From Paramecium sonneborni (taxonomy: Eukaryota; Ciliophora; Oligohymenophorea; Peniculida; Parameciidae), in the NCBI GenBank assembly GCA_905182985.1, contig CAJJDN010000142.1:236918-300917 (forward strand): 64,000 nt of DNA, given 5' to 3'. Positions 1-12,539 of this stretch are shown here, piece after piece. The translations under genes were made by a program, and so were the position numbers. Numbering within the stretch: the first letter of the stretch is position 1; the number at the start of each line of letters is the position of its first letter. The notes beneath the pieces are model-generated. The model saw only the letters and a program-made list of their open reading frames with translations, was not told the DNA's origin and did no database searches.

Positions 1-840
1 GATATGTCCTATACCTAAGGAACTTAAGTATTTGAATATAAAGGTTAGTAATATATGCTTTAAGAATTTATGGATAGATAAAAAATCAGAAGAGAAGACT
101 ATATAGTAAACTTAAAAGAGGCTGTTGAATTTAAATAACTTTTTTGTAAACTTAATCCAAAATTAAGAATTAAAGAACCTTTAGTCGTTTCAAAATGTCC
201 TTAAAAAAATATAGTTGATTTTTAATCATTTTATGATGAATTAAAGAAAATTGATTTTGATATTGAAAATATAGGATTAACTTTATGTAAATGTCAGAGT
301 TGTAACTCAAATCCTATTAAGACTATAACAGGAAACATTCATTTTCATGAACCATTTTATGAGGCTCTGAATAAGTTTTATAAAATAGATAATTAAACAA
401 AATTAGAAAAATTTACATATAAATTTGAGAAAACAGAGGAAGAGAGTTATGTTGTCAGAGAATTAATATAGATTAATAATCCAAAAATTAAAATTCTATA
501 ATAGCCCACATAAATGGATGGACAAAATCTGATAAATGTAAAAGGAAATGAAGGATTTGTAGATTTAATGAATGATGAGGAATATTAAAAGTTCTTTGGT
601 GCTACATAAATTTAAGGTTTTGCTTATAAAGCTTAAGGTATGTAATAACATATTGGGGTTTTATAAATTGAGTATGGCAAAGAAGGTATTCGTGCGAATG
701 TTGAAGAAGCAGTTGAGAAATTGAATCAAAATGCTAATAGTTAATTAAAATAATTTCATTTTAATGTAGTTGGTATGCAAGTTTAACTAAAAAACGATGT
801 TTTTAATTAAAACAAAGGGGAGTTCAAATTTTAAAAATGA
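1..840 (+). CDS. C-terminal part of a triple SP-RING family protein (5' end outside window)
   Basis: The frame is open from base 1 to the TGA at 838-840 when TAA/TAG are read as Gln. The first roughly 140 residues match the C-terminal third of the complete family member at 33436-35728 almost residue for residue. The match includes the start after the third zinc module and the cysteine cluster CKCQSC. After the shared KTEE motif the two proteins diverge, so this is a paralogue and not a copied assembly piece. The zinc modules themselves lie upstream of the window. A role as a SUMO E3-like protein is inferred only from the relatives. No intron is needed in this part. Confidence 0.75.
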
Positions 841-2021
841 GAATCTATTAATGCATTTATCAAAAATTATGGGATATTTAAAATTTTTATGATAATTCAA
901 ACTGATTCGATAATTTATTATTAAATTTAGTTTCCTTTCTAAGTCTGATTTTTTATGATTTAAAAGAGGTGGATTTTCTCAATAATATATTCACAATTGT
1001 TTTAATTTAAATCAAATTAAATAAACATAATTTTTGAAGTTAATATATATTAGTTTTCAAGCAAAAGTTTTTGTTAAATCTTTATTTTCATCCTTTTTCA
1101 GTTTTTCTAAAATCATAGTTAATTTTAGGAATATATTTATAATATTTTTTCTAAACTAACAAATTATAAAATCAGAATGGAATTAACTCATAAGGAAAAC
1201 TAAAATAGTAGTTATCAAAACGTTTAAAGAACCTTTGAGGTCTCAAACTTTAAATATTTTTTGTATAAAAAGAAATTTGAATTTAATTTCTATTATTATT
1301 ACTAAGAATTTAAAAAGCTAATTTGAGTGATCTTGAATTACTTTGATTTAATGACAAAAACAAACCTTTTTATTAATTAACTTAAATAATCCAATTTTCA
1401 ATTTTATTTACACTTAAGTTTAGGTTCAGTATTTCAGTAATTAAAAAATTTGTATTGGAATAAATAGCTGTTGTAATAATAAAACTAAAAGCCCAAAAAT
1501 TTACTGCTAGTTATCAAATTTATAATGAATCAACTATTCTGATGGTATTTATTATGAGTTGTTTGAAATCCTTAATTAAAAAATAGAAAGCATTTACCTT
1601 CCAATATATAAATTTAAATTGATTATTATGATAATAATATTTGCAAGCTTGATGCTTCGAATCATAATTCCTTTGCATAACTTGAAGTTAATACTTGAAA
1701 TATAAGTTTCTTCTCCCCAATATGTAAATTCTTTTTTTTGATTTATTATTATACAACAGGTAATCCATCACTAAATTTTATTAAAACCTTATCTCCAAGT
1801 TATTATTAATAATATAATTGTTCATTTTAAAATTAATATCATTAGACAATACTTAATTTTTATTTGCAAAAGAATATATTCTAAAAACCCTCAAATTATT
1901 AAGATCAATAAATTAATCTTATATTTAAGGATCTAAATATTCTACAAATTACTGTTTTTCATCATGATCAAATTTAATAAAACCATCAGCAAATTATTAT
2001 GTTTTTCTTATTCGATTGATT
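841..2021. other. AT-rich spacer without a convincing gene
   Basis: I see no long TGA-free frame with coding-like composition. A 48-codon frame beginning near 1178 is too weak to call. From about 1740 onward the sequence is related, inverted, to 46270-47060. Confidence 0.5.
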
Positions 2022-2181
2022 AATGAATTCAAAACATTTCAAAATATAAAGTCTTAAAATTAACCGATTTCTGACTTTTTTCACTTTAAAACTATTGCAT
2101 CATGAGGATTTGAGCAAATATTGTAATGAGCAATATAAAAAATAATTAAATAATTAAATAACGAAATAAAATAGAAAAAAA

Positions 2182-2254
2182 TGATCACGGCCAGTCTCGA
2201 ACTGGCGGCCTCGTCCTTGTTAGGGACGCGTGATAACCCCTACACCACGCGATC
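2182..2254 (-). tRNA. tRNA-Val (anticodon AAC)
   Basis: Read on the minus strand this folds as a standard 73-nt tRNA. The acceptor arm is GATCGCG with CGTGATC, with one G-T pair and discriminator A. The anticodon stem is CGTCC/GGACG around loop CTAACAA, giving anticodon AAC. The T stem is GCCAG/CTGGC around TTCGAGA. No intron is present. Confidence 0.95.
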
Positions 2255-2664
2255 ATATATAACTATAATAACAGATTTCTATAGATTAATATTCATAATA
2301 ATTAACCATATTCTTTTTGTTTCATTTTATTTTTTGTAACTAAAGTCAAATAAATCTTATAACAACAGTCTTTAGTAGAATTAATATGTTTATATTTATT
2401 TCTAATTCAAATAATAGCTAAAGCTGTTTTCAAATAGTATTTAAAAGAATTCATAAAAAGAGTGATTTATTTGAAAGATTGAATATAATCATATTCTTTA
2501 AAAGATTTTTAGTTGAAATTTAATTGAAACTTTTATAAGTTAAACGAAATCATTTAATTTTATTATTTGAACAATTCTCCTTTAAGAATTTGGCTAATAA
2601 AAATGAATGAGCTTAATAAATACTAATTTCAACTGTTTAACGTTTGTTAAAAAATAGGAATAGA

Positions 2665-3096
2665 ATGATTTTTAAAATGAAAAGAGGGATTAAAGAAAGA
2701 ATAAGTGCAAATTTATTCAATTTTGAATTAATCAATTATAGGAAATCTATCAAATACTATCATTCTCTATTACATGATGTCCCAATCAAATATCTCTAAA
2801 TTTTAACAACTTATTGCCAAATAAGGCAGATTTATTATTTTAATAACAATAAAAGTGACAAATCCATTTTATATATTGGCTTAGAAATAAAAAAAGATAA
2901 ATTTAATCGGCACTTAAAGCCCTATCAACGCTAGGCTAATTGAGAAGATCTATCTTTTAGGGAATTCAGGTAATTACAATTAGAGTTAAAGTTGATTTAT
3001 TTACTGAGTATTCATTCATGAAAGTCTTTTAATTCAGAATATCTGTTTGCTGTTGTTTTAGTATCAGAAGGATTTGATACATGGTAACAATTTTGA
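2665..3096 (+). pseudogene. First copy of an ORF interrupted by in-frame TGA
   Basis: Identical to 4008-4439, in the first half of the duplicated block. See that entry. Confidence 0.35.
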
Positions 3097-3238
3097 TAAT
3101 GAACTTTTTCATTTTTGATGAGATTATTAATTTTGACAGAGTAATCATTTTTTGTTAGTGTGGATTGAATGGAAATAAATTAATTGGTAAAATAATAAAT
3201 AGTAAATATTTAACTCAATATATTACTTGAATTAATTA

Positions 3239-3363
3239 ATGGATTTATTTGGTGTTTTTGAAACAAAGGCAAATTTAGATAGTAATAAATCGGAGAATCA
3301 TGTGGATGAAGAAGTGTCAATGAACGTAGAAGCAGAGAAAAAAGTAGAGACTTTTAAGGTAAT
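3239..3363 (+). CDS. Duplicated 5' end of the Mtr4-like helicase gene
   Basis: These bases repeat the first 41 codons of the helicase that starts at 4582 and stop at the N at 3364. They are almost certainly an assembly duplicate and not a second gene. Confidence 0.8.
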
Positions 3364-3524
3364 NAATGAATTCAAAACATTTCAAAATATAAAGTCTTAA
3401 AATTAACCGATTTCTGACTTTTTTCACTTTAAAACTATTGCATCATGAGGATTTGAGCAAATATTGTAATGAGCAATATAAAAAATAATTAAATAATTAA
3501 ATAACGAAATAAAATAGAAAAAAA

Positions 3525-3597
3525 TGATCACGGCCAGTCTCGAACTGGCGGCCTCGTCCTTGTTAGGGACGCGTGATAACCCCTACACCACGCGATC
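3525..3597 (-). tRNA. tRNA-Val (anticodon AAC), second copy
   Basis: Same sequence as 2182-2254, in the second half of the duplicated block. It probably represents the same genomic gene. Confidence 0.9.
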
Positions 3598-4007
3598 ATA
3601 TATAACTATAATAACAGATTTCTATAGATTAATATTCATAATAATTAACCATATTCTTTTTGTTTCATTTTATTTTTTGTAACTAAAGTCAAATAAATCT
3701 TATAACAACAGTCTTTAGTAGAATTAATATGTTTATATTTATTTCTAATTCAAATAATAGCTAAAGCTGTTTTCAAATAGTATTTAAAAGAATTCATAAA
3801 AAGAGTGATTTATTTGAAAGATTGAATATAATCATATTCTTTAAAAGATTTTTAGTTGAAATTTAATTGAAACTTTTATAAGTTAAACGAAATCATTTAA
3901 TTTTATTATTTGAACAATTCTCCTTTAAGAATTTGGCTAATAAAAATGAATGAGCTTAATAAATACTAATTTCAACTGTTTAACGTTTGTTAAAAAATAG
4001 GAATAGA

Positions 4008-4439
4008 ATGATTTTTAAAATGAAAAGAGGGATTAAAGAAAGAATAAGTGCAAATTTATTCAATTTTGAATTAATCAATTATAGGAAATCTATCAAATAC
4101 TATCATTCTCTATTACATGATGTCCCAATCAAATATCTCTAAATTTTAACAACTTATTGCCAAATAAGGCAGATTTATTATTTTAATAACAATAAAAGTG
4201 ACAAATCCATTTTATATATTGGCTTAGAAATAAAAAAAGATAAATTTAATCGGCACTTAAAGCCCTATCAACGCTAGGCTAATTGAGAAGATCTATCTTT
4301 TAGGGAATTCAGGTAATTACAATTAGAGTTAAAGTTGATTTATTTACTGAGTATTCATTCATGAAAGTCTTTTAATTCAGAATATCTGTTTGCTGTTGTT
4401 TTAGTATCAGAAGGATTTGATACATGGTAACAATTTTGA
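4008..4439 (+). pseudogene. ORF interrupted by two in-frame TGA codons
   Basis: From ATG 4008 (or the in-frame ATG at 4020) a frame with coding-like composition runs to TGA at 4284-4286. From ATG 4020 this gives 88 residues, rich in K, R, I and Y. The same frame continues, still coding-like, through a second TGA to a third at 4437-4439. No GT...AG intron would remove the two internal TGAs. I recognise no family. It looks like a decayed gene between the tRNA and the helicase. A short real gene ending at 4286 is the alternative. Confidence 0.35.
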
Positions 4440-4581
4440 TAATGAACTTTTTCATTTTTGATGAGATTATTAATTTTGACAGAGTAATCATTTTTTGTTA
4501 GTGTGGATTGAATGGAAATAAATTAATTGGTAAAATAATAAATAGTAAATATTTAACTCAATATATTACTTGAATTAATTA

Positions 4582-7500
4582 ATGGATTTATTTGGTGTTT
4601 TTGAAACAAAGGCAAATTTAGATAGTAATAAATCGGAGAATCATGTGGATGAAGAAGTGTCAATGAACGTAGAAGCAGAGAAAAAAGTAGAGACTTTTAA
4701 GGTAATAAAAAATCAAGAGAATGAAGGATGTATTCATGAATGGTACACTCCTGAAGATTACAAGGCTATTTAAGAAAAGAAGCAGAATGCAAAATAATAC
4801 AAGTTTACTTTGGATCCATTTCAAAAAGTAGCTGTAAAAACTTTGGAGGCTAATGAATCAGTTTTAGTAGCGGCTCATACAAGTGCAGGAAAAACAGCAG
4901 TAGCGGAGTATGCTATAGCTATGGCTAAGAGGGATAAACAAAGAGTTGTGTATACATCTCCAATCAAGGCTTTATCAAATTAGAAATATAGAGAATTGTA
5001 GTAAGAGTTTGGAGATGTCGGATTAGTTACAGGAGATGTAACTTTGAATGAAAATGCTTTTTGTTTAGTAATGACTACAGAAATTTTAAGGAGTATGTTA
5101 TATAGAGGATCAGAAATTGTAAGAGAAGTAGCATGGGTTATTATGGATGAAGTACATTATATGAGAGATAGAGAAAGAGGAGTTGTTTGGGAAGAAACTA
5201 TAATCTTGTTAAATTAGAATGTAATAATAAATTTATATTATTTAAAGGTTCGTTTCGTCTTTTTATCTGCAACAATCCCAAATGCTAGTGAATTTGCTGA
5301 GTGGGTTTGTAGAATAAAACATTAACCTTGTCATGTAGTTTATACTGATTATCGACCAACACCTTTATAACATTATTTATTTCCAAGCGGTGCTGAGGGA
5401 ATATTTTTGGTAGTTGATGAAACAGGAAAATTTAAAGAAGATAAATTTTAAGAGGCTGTGGCTAAATTGGAAGAGAATGTAGAAAATACAAGGAAGAGAA
5501 AAGCAAGTGAAGGATCAGATCTATTTAAATTAATGAAGATGATATAAGAGAGAGAATTGGCACCAGCAATAGTATTTTCTTTTTCAAAAAGAGAAGTGGA
5601 AGGATATGCAATAGGAATGTAGAAATTAGATTTAACAAATCCAAAGGAGAAAGAGAATATTGAAACAATATATAAGAATGCAATGAATTGTTTATCAGAA
5701 GAAGATAGATAATTACCATAGATATAATTGATGCTTCCAATTTTAAAGAAAGGAATAGGAATACATCATGGTGGATTATTACCAATAGTGAAAGAAATAA
5801 TAGAAATTTTATTTTAAGAAGGATATTTAAAAGCATTATTTTCAACAGAAACATTTTCAATGGGATTAAATATGCCATCAAGGACAGTAGTATTTACTTC
5901 AGTTAGAAAATTTGATGGTGAATAATTTAGGTGGATTTAAGGAGGAGAATATATATAAATGAGTGGTAGAGCTGGTAGAAGAGGTATTGATGATAAAGGA
6001 GTTTGTATTTTAATGTGTGATGAGAAAATGGATTAAGAAGTAGCTAAATCAATGTTAAAGGGAAAATCAGATTGTTTAAATTCTTCATTTAGATTATCAT
6101 ATAATATGTTAATTAATTCAATGAGAATGGAAGATACTGATCCAGAATTTATTATTAAAAAATCTTTTCATTAATTTTAAAATGATAGATAATTACCTGA
6201 AATGAAAGAAAAGTTATAAGATTATAAATAAAAAAGAGATTAAATAGATATAAAAAATGAAGAAAAATTAGCAAATTATCATGACTTACTTCAATAATCA
6301 ACACATGTCTATAATAAGATTAGAAAGATCATATATTAACCTCAAATTGTATTACCATTTCTACATATTGGAAGAATTATCAAAGTCAAAGGATCTGATG
6401 GAGATTGGGGATGGGGAATAGCAATCAATTTTATGTAGAAGAAATTTGGAAATAAAAAAAATAAAGATTAAGAATAATCTATAATTTTAGATGTAATGTT
6501 GTATGTTTAAAAAAGAAAGAAGGTATATAAATATTTAATTAATTATAGAATGAACCACTCTAAGCTTAATTATAATATGAATAAGACGGAGAATTAGAAA
6601 TTGTGCCTGTTTCTATTGAATAATTATATGAAATCAGCACTATTAAATTAAATCTACCTAAAGATCTTAGAACTAATGAAAGCAAATAATAAATCAGATA
6701 GACTATGATTAAATTAATCAAAGAATTTAAAGGAAATCTTCCTCTTATTCATCCAATCAATGATATGAAAATTAATAATGATTCACTTGATAATTTGTTA
6801 GAATAGAGATAATCATTACTAGAATAAATTGAAGAAAATAAAAAAGAACTAAATAATGAAAATCTTGATAAGGAATTATAAATATATGATGAAAAAATTA
6901 AGCTTAGTCAAACTATAAAATTACTAAATAAATAAATCGAAGAAAGTTCTCAGATGGTATTAAGTGGAGATCTAAAACGAATGAAAAGAATCTTAAGAAG
7001 ATTATAATACATATCAAAAGATGAGATTGTTTAAATGAAAGGTAAAGTAGCCTGTGAAATTTCAGCAGGAGATGAAATTATGGTAATTAATTTATTTTTA
7101 ATTTTTATTAGTTAACTGAATTATTAGTTAGTGGACTCTTTAATGATTTATCTTCTGAAGAAATTTGTGCTGTTTTAAGCGTCTTTGTCCATGATGAAAA
7201 TAATAATGAAAAGTTCCAGTTAAAAAATGATAAAATGTAATAACTCTATACTAAAGTACTTGAACATGCTAAATATCTTTATTCAGTTTATACAGAATCT
7301 AAAATGAACATTGATGAAGTAATATTTACTTATATCATATTTTTCTAGAAAGAATATTTAGCTACATTCAAGAGTTAAATGATGGAAGTGACTTTAGCTT
7401 GGTGTTAGGGATAATCTTTTCTTTAGATTTGTAAAATGACTGATCTATTTGAAGGATCAATTATTAGATGTCTCAGAAGATTAGATGAATTGATAAAATA

Positions 7501-7612
7501 AATGGAAGAAGCTGCAAAAGTTATTGGAAATAAAGAATTGCAGAATAAATTTAAAGAAAGTTCTAAGAAACTTAAAAAAGGTATTGTTTTTGCCGCATCT
7601 TTATATTTGTGA
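4582..7612 (+). CDS. MTR4: Mtr4/Ski2-family exosome RNA helicase
   Basis: Complete DExH-box helicase of about 972 residues with four introns (5221-5247, 6523-6548, 7083-7111, 7319-7348). Visible motifs in order are [14 protein letters not shown] (Walker A), [10 protein letters not shown] (DEVH box), [25 protein letters not shown] and [15 protein letters not shown]. The C-terminus ends IVFAASLYL, the typical Mtr4 ending. The family unwinds and feeds nuclear RNA to the exosome, as part of TRAMP-like complexes. Length agrees with Mtr4 (about 1000 residues). The first intron is 27 nt, contains no in-frame TGA and ends in AAG. Removing it restores the spacing before SATIPN. The sulfhydryl oxidase gene starts only 29 bp downstream on the same strand. 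Confidence 0.93.
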
Positions 7613-7641
7613 TTATGTATTTATTGAATTATTATTAATCT

Positions 7642-8108
7642 ATGAGTGATAAAAATTGTTTTGAACCTGTTTGTGAAAAAGAAGACATACTCAATTTCAA
7701 ATCTAAAAAAAGATCTAAGCTCTAATTTGAAGATGAATAACCAACATAGGAATGTCCATTAAATAGAAGTACTTATGGAAATTATACTTGGAATATGTTA
7801 CATACTACAGCAATCTATTATCCAGATGAACCTACATTAGAATAATAATAGAAAATGAGTAATTTTTTTGATGCAATTGCAGAATTTTATGCCTGTAAAC
7901 ATTGTAAAGCTCATTTCTAAAAGGATATTTCGTAAAGTAATCAAAAATATATTAATCTTAATTAGATCCTCCCTAAGTTACATCAAGGAAGGATCTTTCT
8001 ATTTGGTTATGTTATAGACATAATGATGTAAATTAATTACTTGGTAAACCTCAATTTGATTGTAGTTTTGAAAACCTTGAAAAAAGATGGAGAACAGGAT
8101 GTAAATGA
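7642..8108 (+). CDS. ERV1: Erv1/ALR-type FAD-dependent sulfhydryl oxidase
   Basis: 145 residues after removing one 29-nt intron (7937-7965). The Erv/ALR core is clear: CPLNRSTYGNYTW at the start of the domain, then the redox pair in YACKHCKAHF (CxxC), then RKDLSIWLCYRHNDVNQ followed by LGKPQFDC, which gives the second conserved cysteine pair. The protein ends with a CysLys just before TGA. Family members oxidise Mia40 in the mitochondrial intermembrane space and pass electrons to cytochrome c or oxygen. An N-terminal CxxxC (NCFEPVC) could be the shuttle disulphide. Location is inferred, since no targeting peptide is obvious. Confidence 0.92.
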
Positions 8109-8185
8109 AATAAAATTAGATGTGTTATTTGTGTTCTAATATATTTGTTATTTTTTATCAATAAATAATACAATTAATTGAATTA

Positions 8186-8935
8186 ATGAATGAATAAAAA
8201 TTACGAGAAATGATGAAGATCTATACTGTTTCAAAATAGGTAAACAGAAAGGCTGAAAAGAATTTTATCAAATTTTCTAGTTAATATTATAAATTGCATA
8301 AGAATGACATGACTCCTGATTTATTGAGTGAAGTCAACTCTCTAAGAACATAAATAAAATCCAATAGAGTAGCATTTTCTAATTAAAACTCTCCTTAAGT
8401 AAGTCCTCGTCTTACAGCTAATCCTTTATTTAATTGTAGATTATATATTTAAATTATAATAGTCAAGGAAGAAAGACAGAAAATTAATTCCATCTATTCA
8501 GAAGATAGACATTAAGAAATCTATAATCTTTACATAGAAGAAATAAACGAACTCAAATCATGTTACAATATAATTTATTTTTTTAGAACTCAATTAGGCC
8601 AATTCTATGATAAAATAATAGCAAAATGATTACGATAAAAAGATACTAGGTAACGTTTATGATTAAATAAAGAATTAAATCTCAAACTAGAATCTGAAAA
8701 GGCGAAAGTTAAGGATCTTACTTTACAAGTATCTCAATGAATAAATTAGATCCAAGATTTGAAGTCTAATTCATTATAAAAATAAACTATACCAGTTGTC
8801 AATAATAGTTTTGATTAAAGAAGATCCACCTTAAATTTAGAAAAAGAACAAAGTCGAGAATTATTTAAGTCAGAAATTTGTAGAGCTCTAGAGAAATACA
8901 ATAACAAATAAGATTTGAGTAAAGAAAATAAATGA
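8186..8935 (+). CDS. Coiled-coil protein, paralogue of the next gene
   Basis: 217 residues after removing introns at 8436-8462, 8562-8586, 8650-8672 and 8729-8749. The spliced length is an exact multiple of three. The N-terminal 60 residues resemble those of the gene at 9028: both carry a Tyr-rich start, a K/R-A-E-K motif and an I-K/R-F motif in the same order. The rest is predicted helical, with heptad-like L/I/K/E segments (for example LNLKLESEKAKVKDLTLQ). Function is unknown; a structural or basal-body role would be a guess. It starts 77 bp after the oxidase stop. Confidence 0.7.
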
Positions 8936-9027
8936 ATACAAGATTTATTAGTTTCAATTTGTGTGTTTATTTAATTATAATTTAATTAACTTTATATAAT
9001 CTCTATGTATATTTGATATTTAAATTA

Positions 9028-11890
9028 ATGGATCAATAATAAACAGATATTAAGGAATTATTATCACTTTATAATAATGCTATCTAAATTAAAAAAAGAG
9101 CTGAAAAGAAATTGATCCGTTTCACTAATTGTCTTTCAGAATTAGATAGAAGAAATTGTGGAACAGATGTTATAGAACAAATTAATTTGGTCAGACAAAA
9201 AATTAAAGAAGAAAGAAAAAATTAAGCAGAATAGACTGTTAGAAATTCATATGTCTAATTACAAAATTAAATGGACTAAAGTAGTTTAATGTTGAAACAA
9301 AAGCTTTCAGAAAAAGAACTATGTATATCTATTCATATAATTCAAATAAGAACTTGAATCTATGGAAATTGAGTTTAAATGTCAATTGTAGCAACAATAG
9401 CAAGTAATTAACAATTTAAATCTATAAATTGAAGAGGTTAAAGATTGTAATTATTAAACTTAATTCAAAAAGATGATCAGGAATAAATTTTAAATTTGAC
9501 TCAAAAAAATCAATAACTACTTAATCTTATAGAGGATTTAAACAAATAAATAACAGAATTAAAATAAAGTATTCATTAAAATGATATTTTAGTTTTGGAA
9601 TACTATCAAAACGAAGAATTCAAATCTCAACAAAATAATTTTAGTATTTATATATTAACATTTTTAGATTCTATCAAAGTTTCTTAAAATTCTTAAATGC
9701 TTTCAAATATTAAGAAATTTGGGAATAGATATAATAATCAAACCACTGAATCTATGGATCAATGTTAATTTGAAACTTTGGCTTCTGAGGTCAGATATCA
9801 AGAAATTGGTGAAAATTTAGATGATGAGATCTTTTTGGGATCCTTTAATTAATATACTGAGACAAAAGGTATTTTTTAATAAATGTAATACAGAACTATA
9901 ATCTCCTATAAAAGTTTAGGATTAATCATATAATCAAAATTAAATTAATGAATAGAATTTTGTGATTGAAGAATTAAAAGAGCGAATTCAAAGTAATAAA
10001 ACTCATTTATTTAGATTTACAATAGGAGAAACAAAGGTTAATAGATAGAATGGATGAAAATCAAGAGAATTTTAATAATTTTAAAGAAAAAAATTAATTA
10101 AATGAGACAAATTTAAATAAATAAATTAATAATTTAATAGTAGTAAATTAAGGTATAAATAATCTAATATTATTTTAGATCTGATTACTAAAGAGTAAAA
10201 CCTTGAGGTTTAGATTTTCGAATAAAAGAATGAGATTTAAAAGTTAGAATAACTAATTGAAAATTTAGAAACATCTTAAGAGTCATTAAAATAAAAAGAT
10301 GAAATGATTTCAAAATTAAATGATGAACAACAATTGACTAAGACTAAATTAAAGTAATTTGAAGAATAAATTGCTTTTATTCGTAAGTTAGAAGGGGAAA
10401 TTTAACATCGTTAACATTAAATTGTAGAAAAAGAGGAAGAAATTAAAAATTTTAAATAAAGCATTGAAAGTATGAATAATTTATATTTTAAATTAGAATA
10501 GTAAATATCGAAATAGACTTTAAATGAGTAGATTTCAAAAATACAAAAATAATTGGATAATTAAATTTAATAAAATTTATAATTGCAAAATGAAAATAAA
10601 TGTATGAAAGAGTAATTAATTGAATAGGTTTAATTTAAGAGAAAAAGTCGTTAAAAGATGAAATCATTGGAGTTATAAAAGAATAAGAATGTATTTTTAA
10701 ATGCAATATTATAGAATAAAAGTAAGAATTAACAATGAAAGTATAGATTCTTGAAAGTTAGATTCATGATTTATAACTAGAGTAAGATTAAAAGTTAAGT
10801 TAATAAGAAAATTTAAATATGAATGAATCAAATATGACTATATAAGTTTAAGAATTGATGTAATAATTGAGTGATTTGGAAATAAAAAATAAAGTATTAG
10901 ATTAAGAAAATAATACATAAAAAAAAGAGATTGAAATTTAGAATGAATAAAGAGATAGATTTTAGATTTAAATTGAAGAATTGAATTAAAAACATTAAAG
11001 AATTTAATAGGATATGAATATATAAGGAATAGATAAATAGAGAGTGGATGATATATTAGATGATAAAATAAAAGAATTGGAATGTAATGATTAGATAATA
11101 ATATTTAGTGAGTAGAATATAGAATTAATAATTTTAAGAGGAGATAAATGGATTGAAAAAGAATATAGAAGAATTGAGGAGAATAAATAATAGGAAAGAT
11201 TTATAAAGAGACGAATAAATAAAATTTTAGAAAGGATTAGAAAATGAAATTAAAAGTAAGATAAATAATTGAGGAATAGTTCTTGAAGTTGAATTGAAGG
11301 ATTCAAAATAATAATTTTAACAAGAATGTAAAAGAATAGTAGAAAGTTATAAGGAAGAATTAAGATTGATGTAGGAATAGTTAGTAAGAAGTTCTGAGAA
11401 TATTAAACGATGTTCACCAATTCGAGATATAAAATAGGAAGATAAATATAAGGAATAAATCAATAGATTAAATGATGAACTTAGAATAAACAAATTATAA
11501 ATTGCTTAATTATCCACTGTAAATAATTAGTTAAAATAACAACAAAAAGATGTAGTGTTGAAATTGTAAAATATATTAAAATTAGTTCCAGGAGGTGATT
11601 AAGATTTAAATGATTTGATAAAAATAATTGAAAACAATTTATAAAGTTGTTAAAGCAATAATTGTGCAAAATAATGTTCAAAGAGAACTAGTTTGATAGA
11701 TACAACAAAGATGTTAATGAATAAAGCAAGAACATCAATAGGTTCGAATAGAGGATCAATATTAATTTAACAAGAGAATGGATATAGAAATAGTTTGAGT
11801 ATTTAAAACATTCCATTTGGTAGAAAGAGCAATAAAGATTTACAATAGATTTTAGATGATATATCAGATTAGGATATTATTTAATAATGA
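9028..11890 (+). CDS. Long Gln-rich coiled-coil protein
   Basis: 878 residues after nine introns of 20-31 nt, near 9.33, 9.45, 9.64, 9.87, 9.99, 10.16, 10.63, 11.10 and 11.25 kb. Their total of 226 nt makes the spliced length an exact multiple of three. Almost the whole protein is predicted coiled coil (long E/K/L/Q runs). A short non-helical C-terminus has Ser/Arg-rich patches such as RTSIGSNRGS. The N-terminal module is shared with the gene immediately upstream (8186-8935). The stop lies 44 bp from the convergent stop of the E2 gene. No catalytic domain is visible. It is probably a cytoskeletal or scaffold protein, but the family is not recognised. Confidence 0.75.
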
Positions 11891-11934
11891 ATTAAGAATG
11901 TTTGGTATTGAATTTAATATTGTTTACAACATCA

Positions 11935-12539
11935 TCAGCATTTTTCATCATGATAACTCCAAAGGAAACTTTTAGGTCCTCTACCTGCTGATCTTTTTAC
12001 AAATTCTGCATCATTAGGAGGTTTCATCTAAAAATATAATAATAATATTATTATTTACTTTTTTTGTAGCACTTGATAACATGGATTAAATTGATAGACA
12101 TATCGATGATACAGTCAATGCTGCTGACCATTCTAAAATATTATTGCATTTTTAATATACCATCAAATAATATTGATAAACATATAAATCCATTTGAATA
12201 TATATGTTCATGTTCAGGTGGTTTACCAATAAAGATGACCTATTTTTATAATTATTATTTACTTCAGGTGATTCGATTGGCTAATCTCAATTAAAAAATA
12301 GCTAAATAAGAATAAGTACTGCTACATAATCATTTGAAAATTTGAACTGCAATCTAATATATCTTTATCAATTCTTACTCGAATTTCTCTCCTTAATAAA
12401 GAGTCCCTTTTGCTCCTTCAAATCCAACTATCCAATGTTTTATATCATTATTTGGCATCTTTACAATGAATTAATCAACATATGTCTTTTGCATCTGTTC
12501 TAAGTCTTTTTAAAGTCTCTTTGCCATCCTATTTTACAT
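11935..12539 (-). CDS. UBE2W: Ubiquitin-conjugating enzyme E2, UBE2W-like
   Basis: 150 residues after five introns (25, 45, 23, 28 and 31 nt, in transcript order). The UBC fold is clear: MAKRLQKDL helix 1, WIVGFEGAKGTLYQGEKFE, the YPIESPEVIF segment, and the catalytic-site motif SNGFICLSIL. The C-terminus KSFLWSYHDEKC matches the unusual ending of UBE2W (151 residues in human), an E2 that ubiquitinates protein N-termini. The 45-nt intron is longer than all others here but is required: ending it at an earlier AG at 24 nt brings a TGA within five codons and loses the YP..SP segment. Confidence 0.92.

Larger units (their letters stand above)
2022..4706. repeat. Perfect direct duplication (2022-3363 = 3365-4706) around a single N
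   Basis: The 1342 bases at 2022-3363 recur at 3365-4706 with a constant offset of 1343 and no difference that I noticed. A lone N at 3364 separates them. The copies contain the tRNA-Val, an interrupted ORF and the first exon of the helicase gene. This is the signature of two overlapping contig ends joined without merging, so it is probably an assembly artefact and not a biological tandem repeat. Confidence 0.85.

Noticed and set aside
5525..5881. Minus-strand ORF within the helicase gene
   Set aside because: Leu/Ile-rich antisense shadow. The plus strand encodes intact helicase motifs here.
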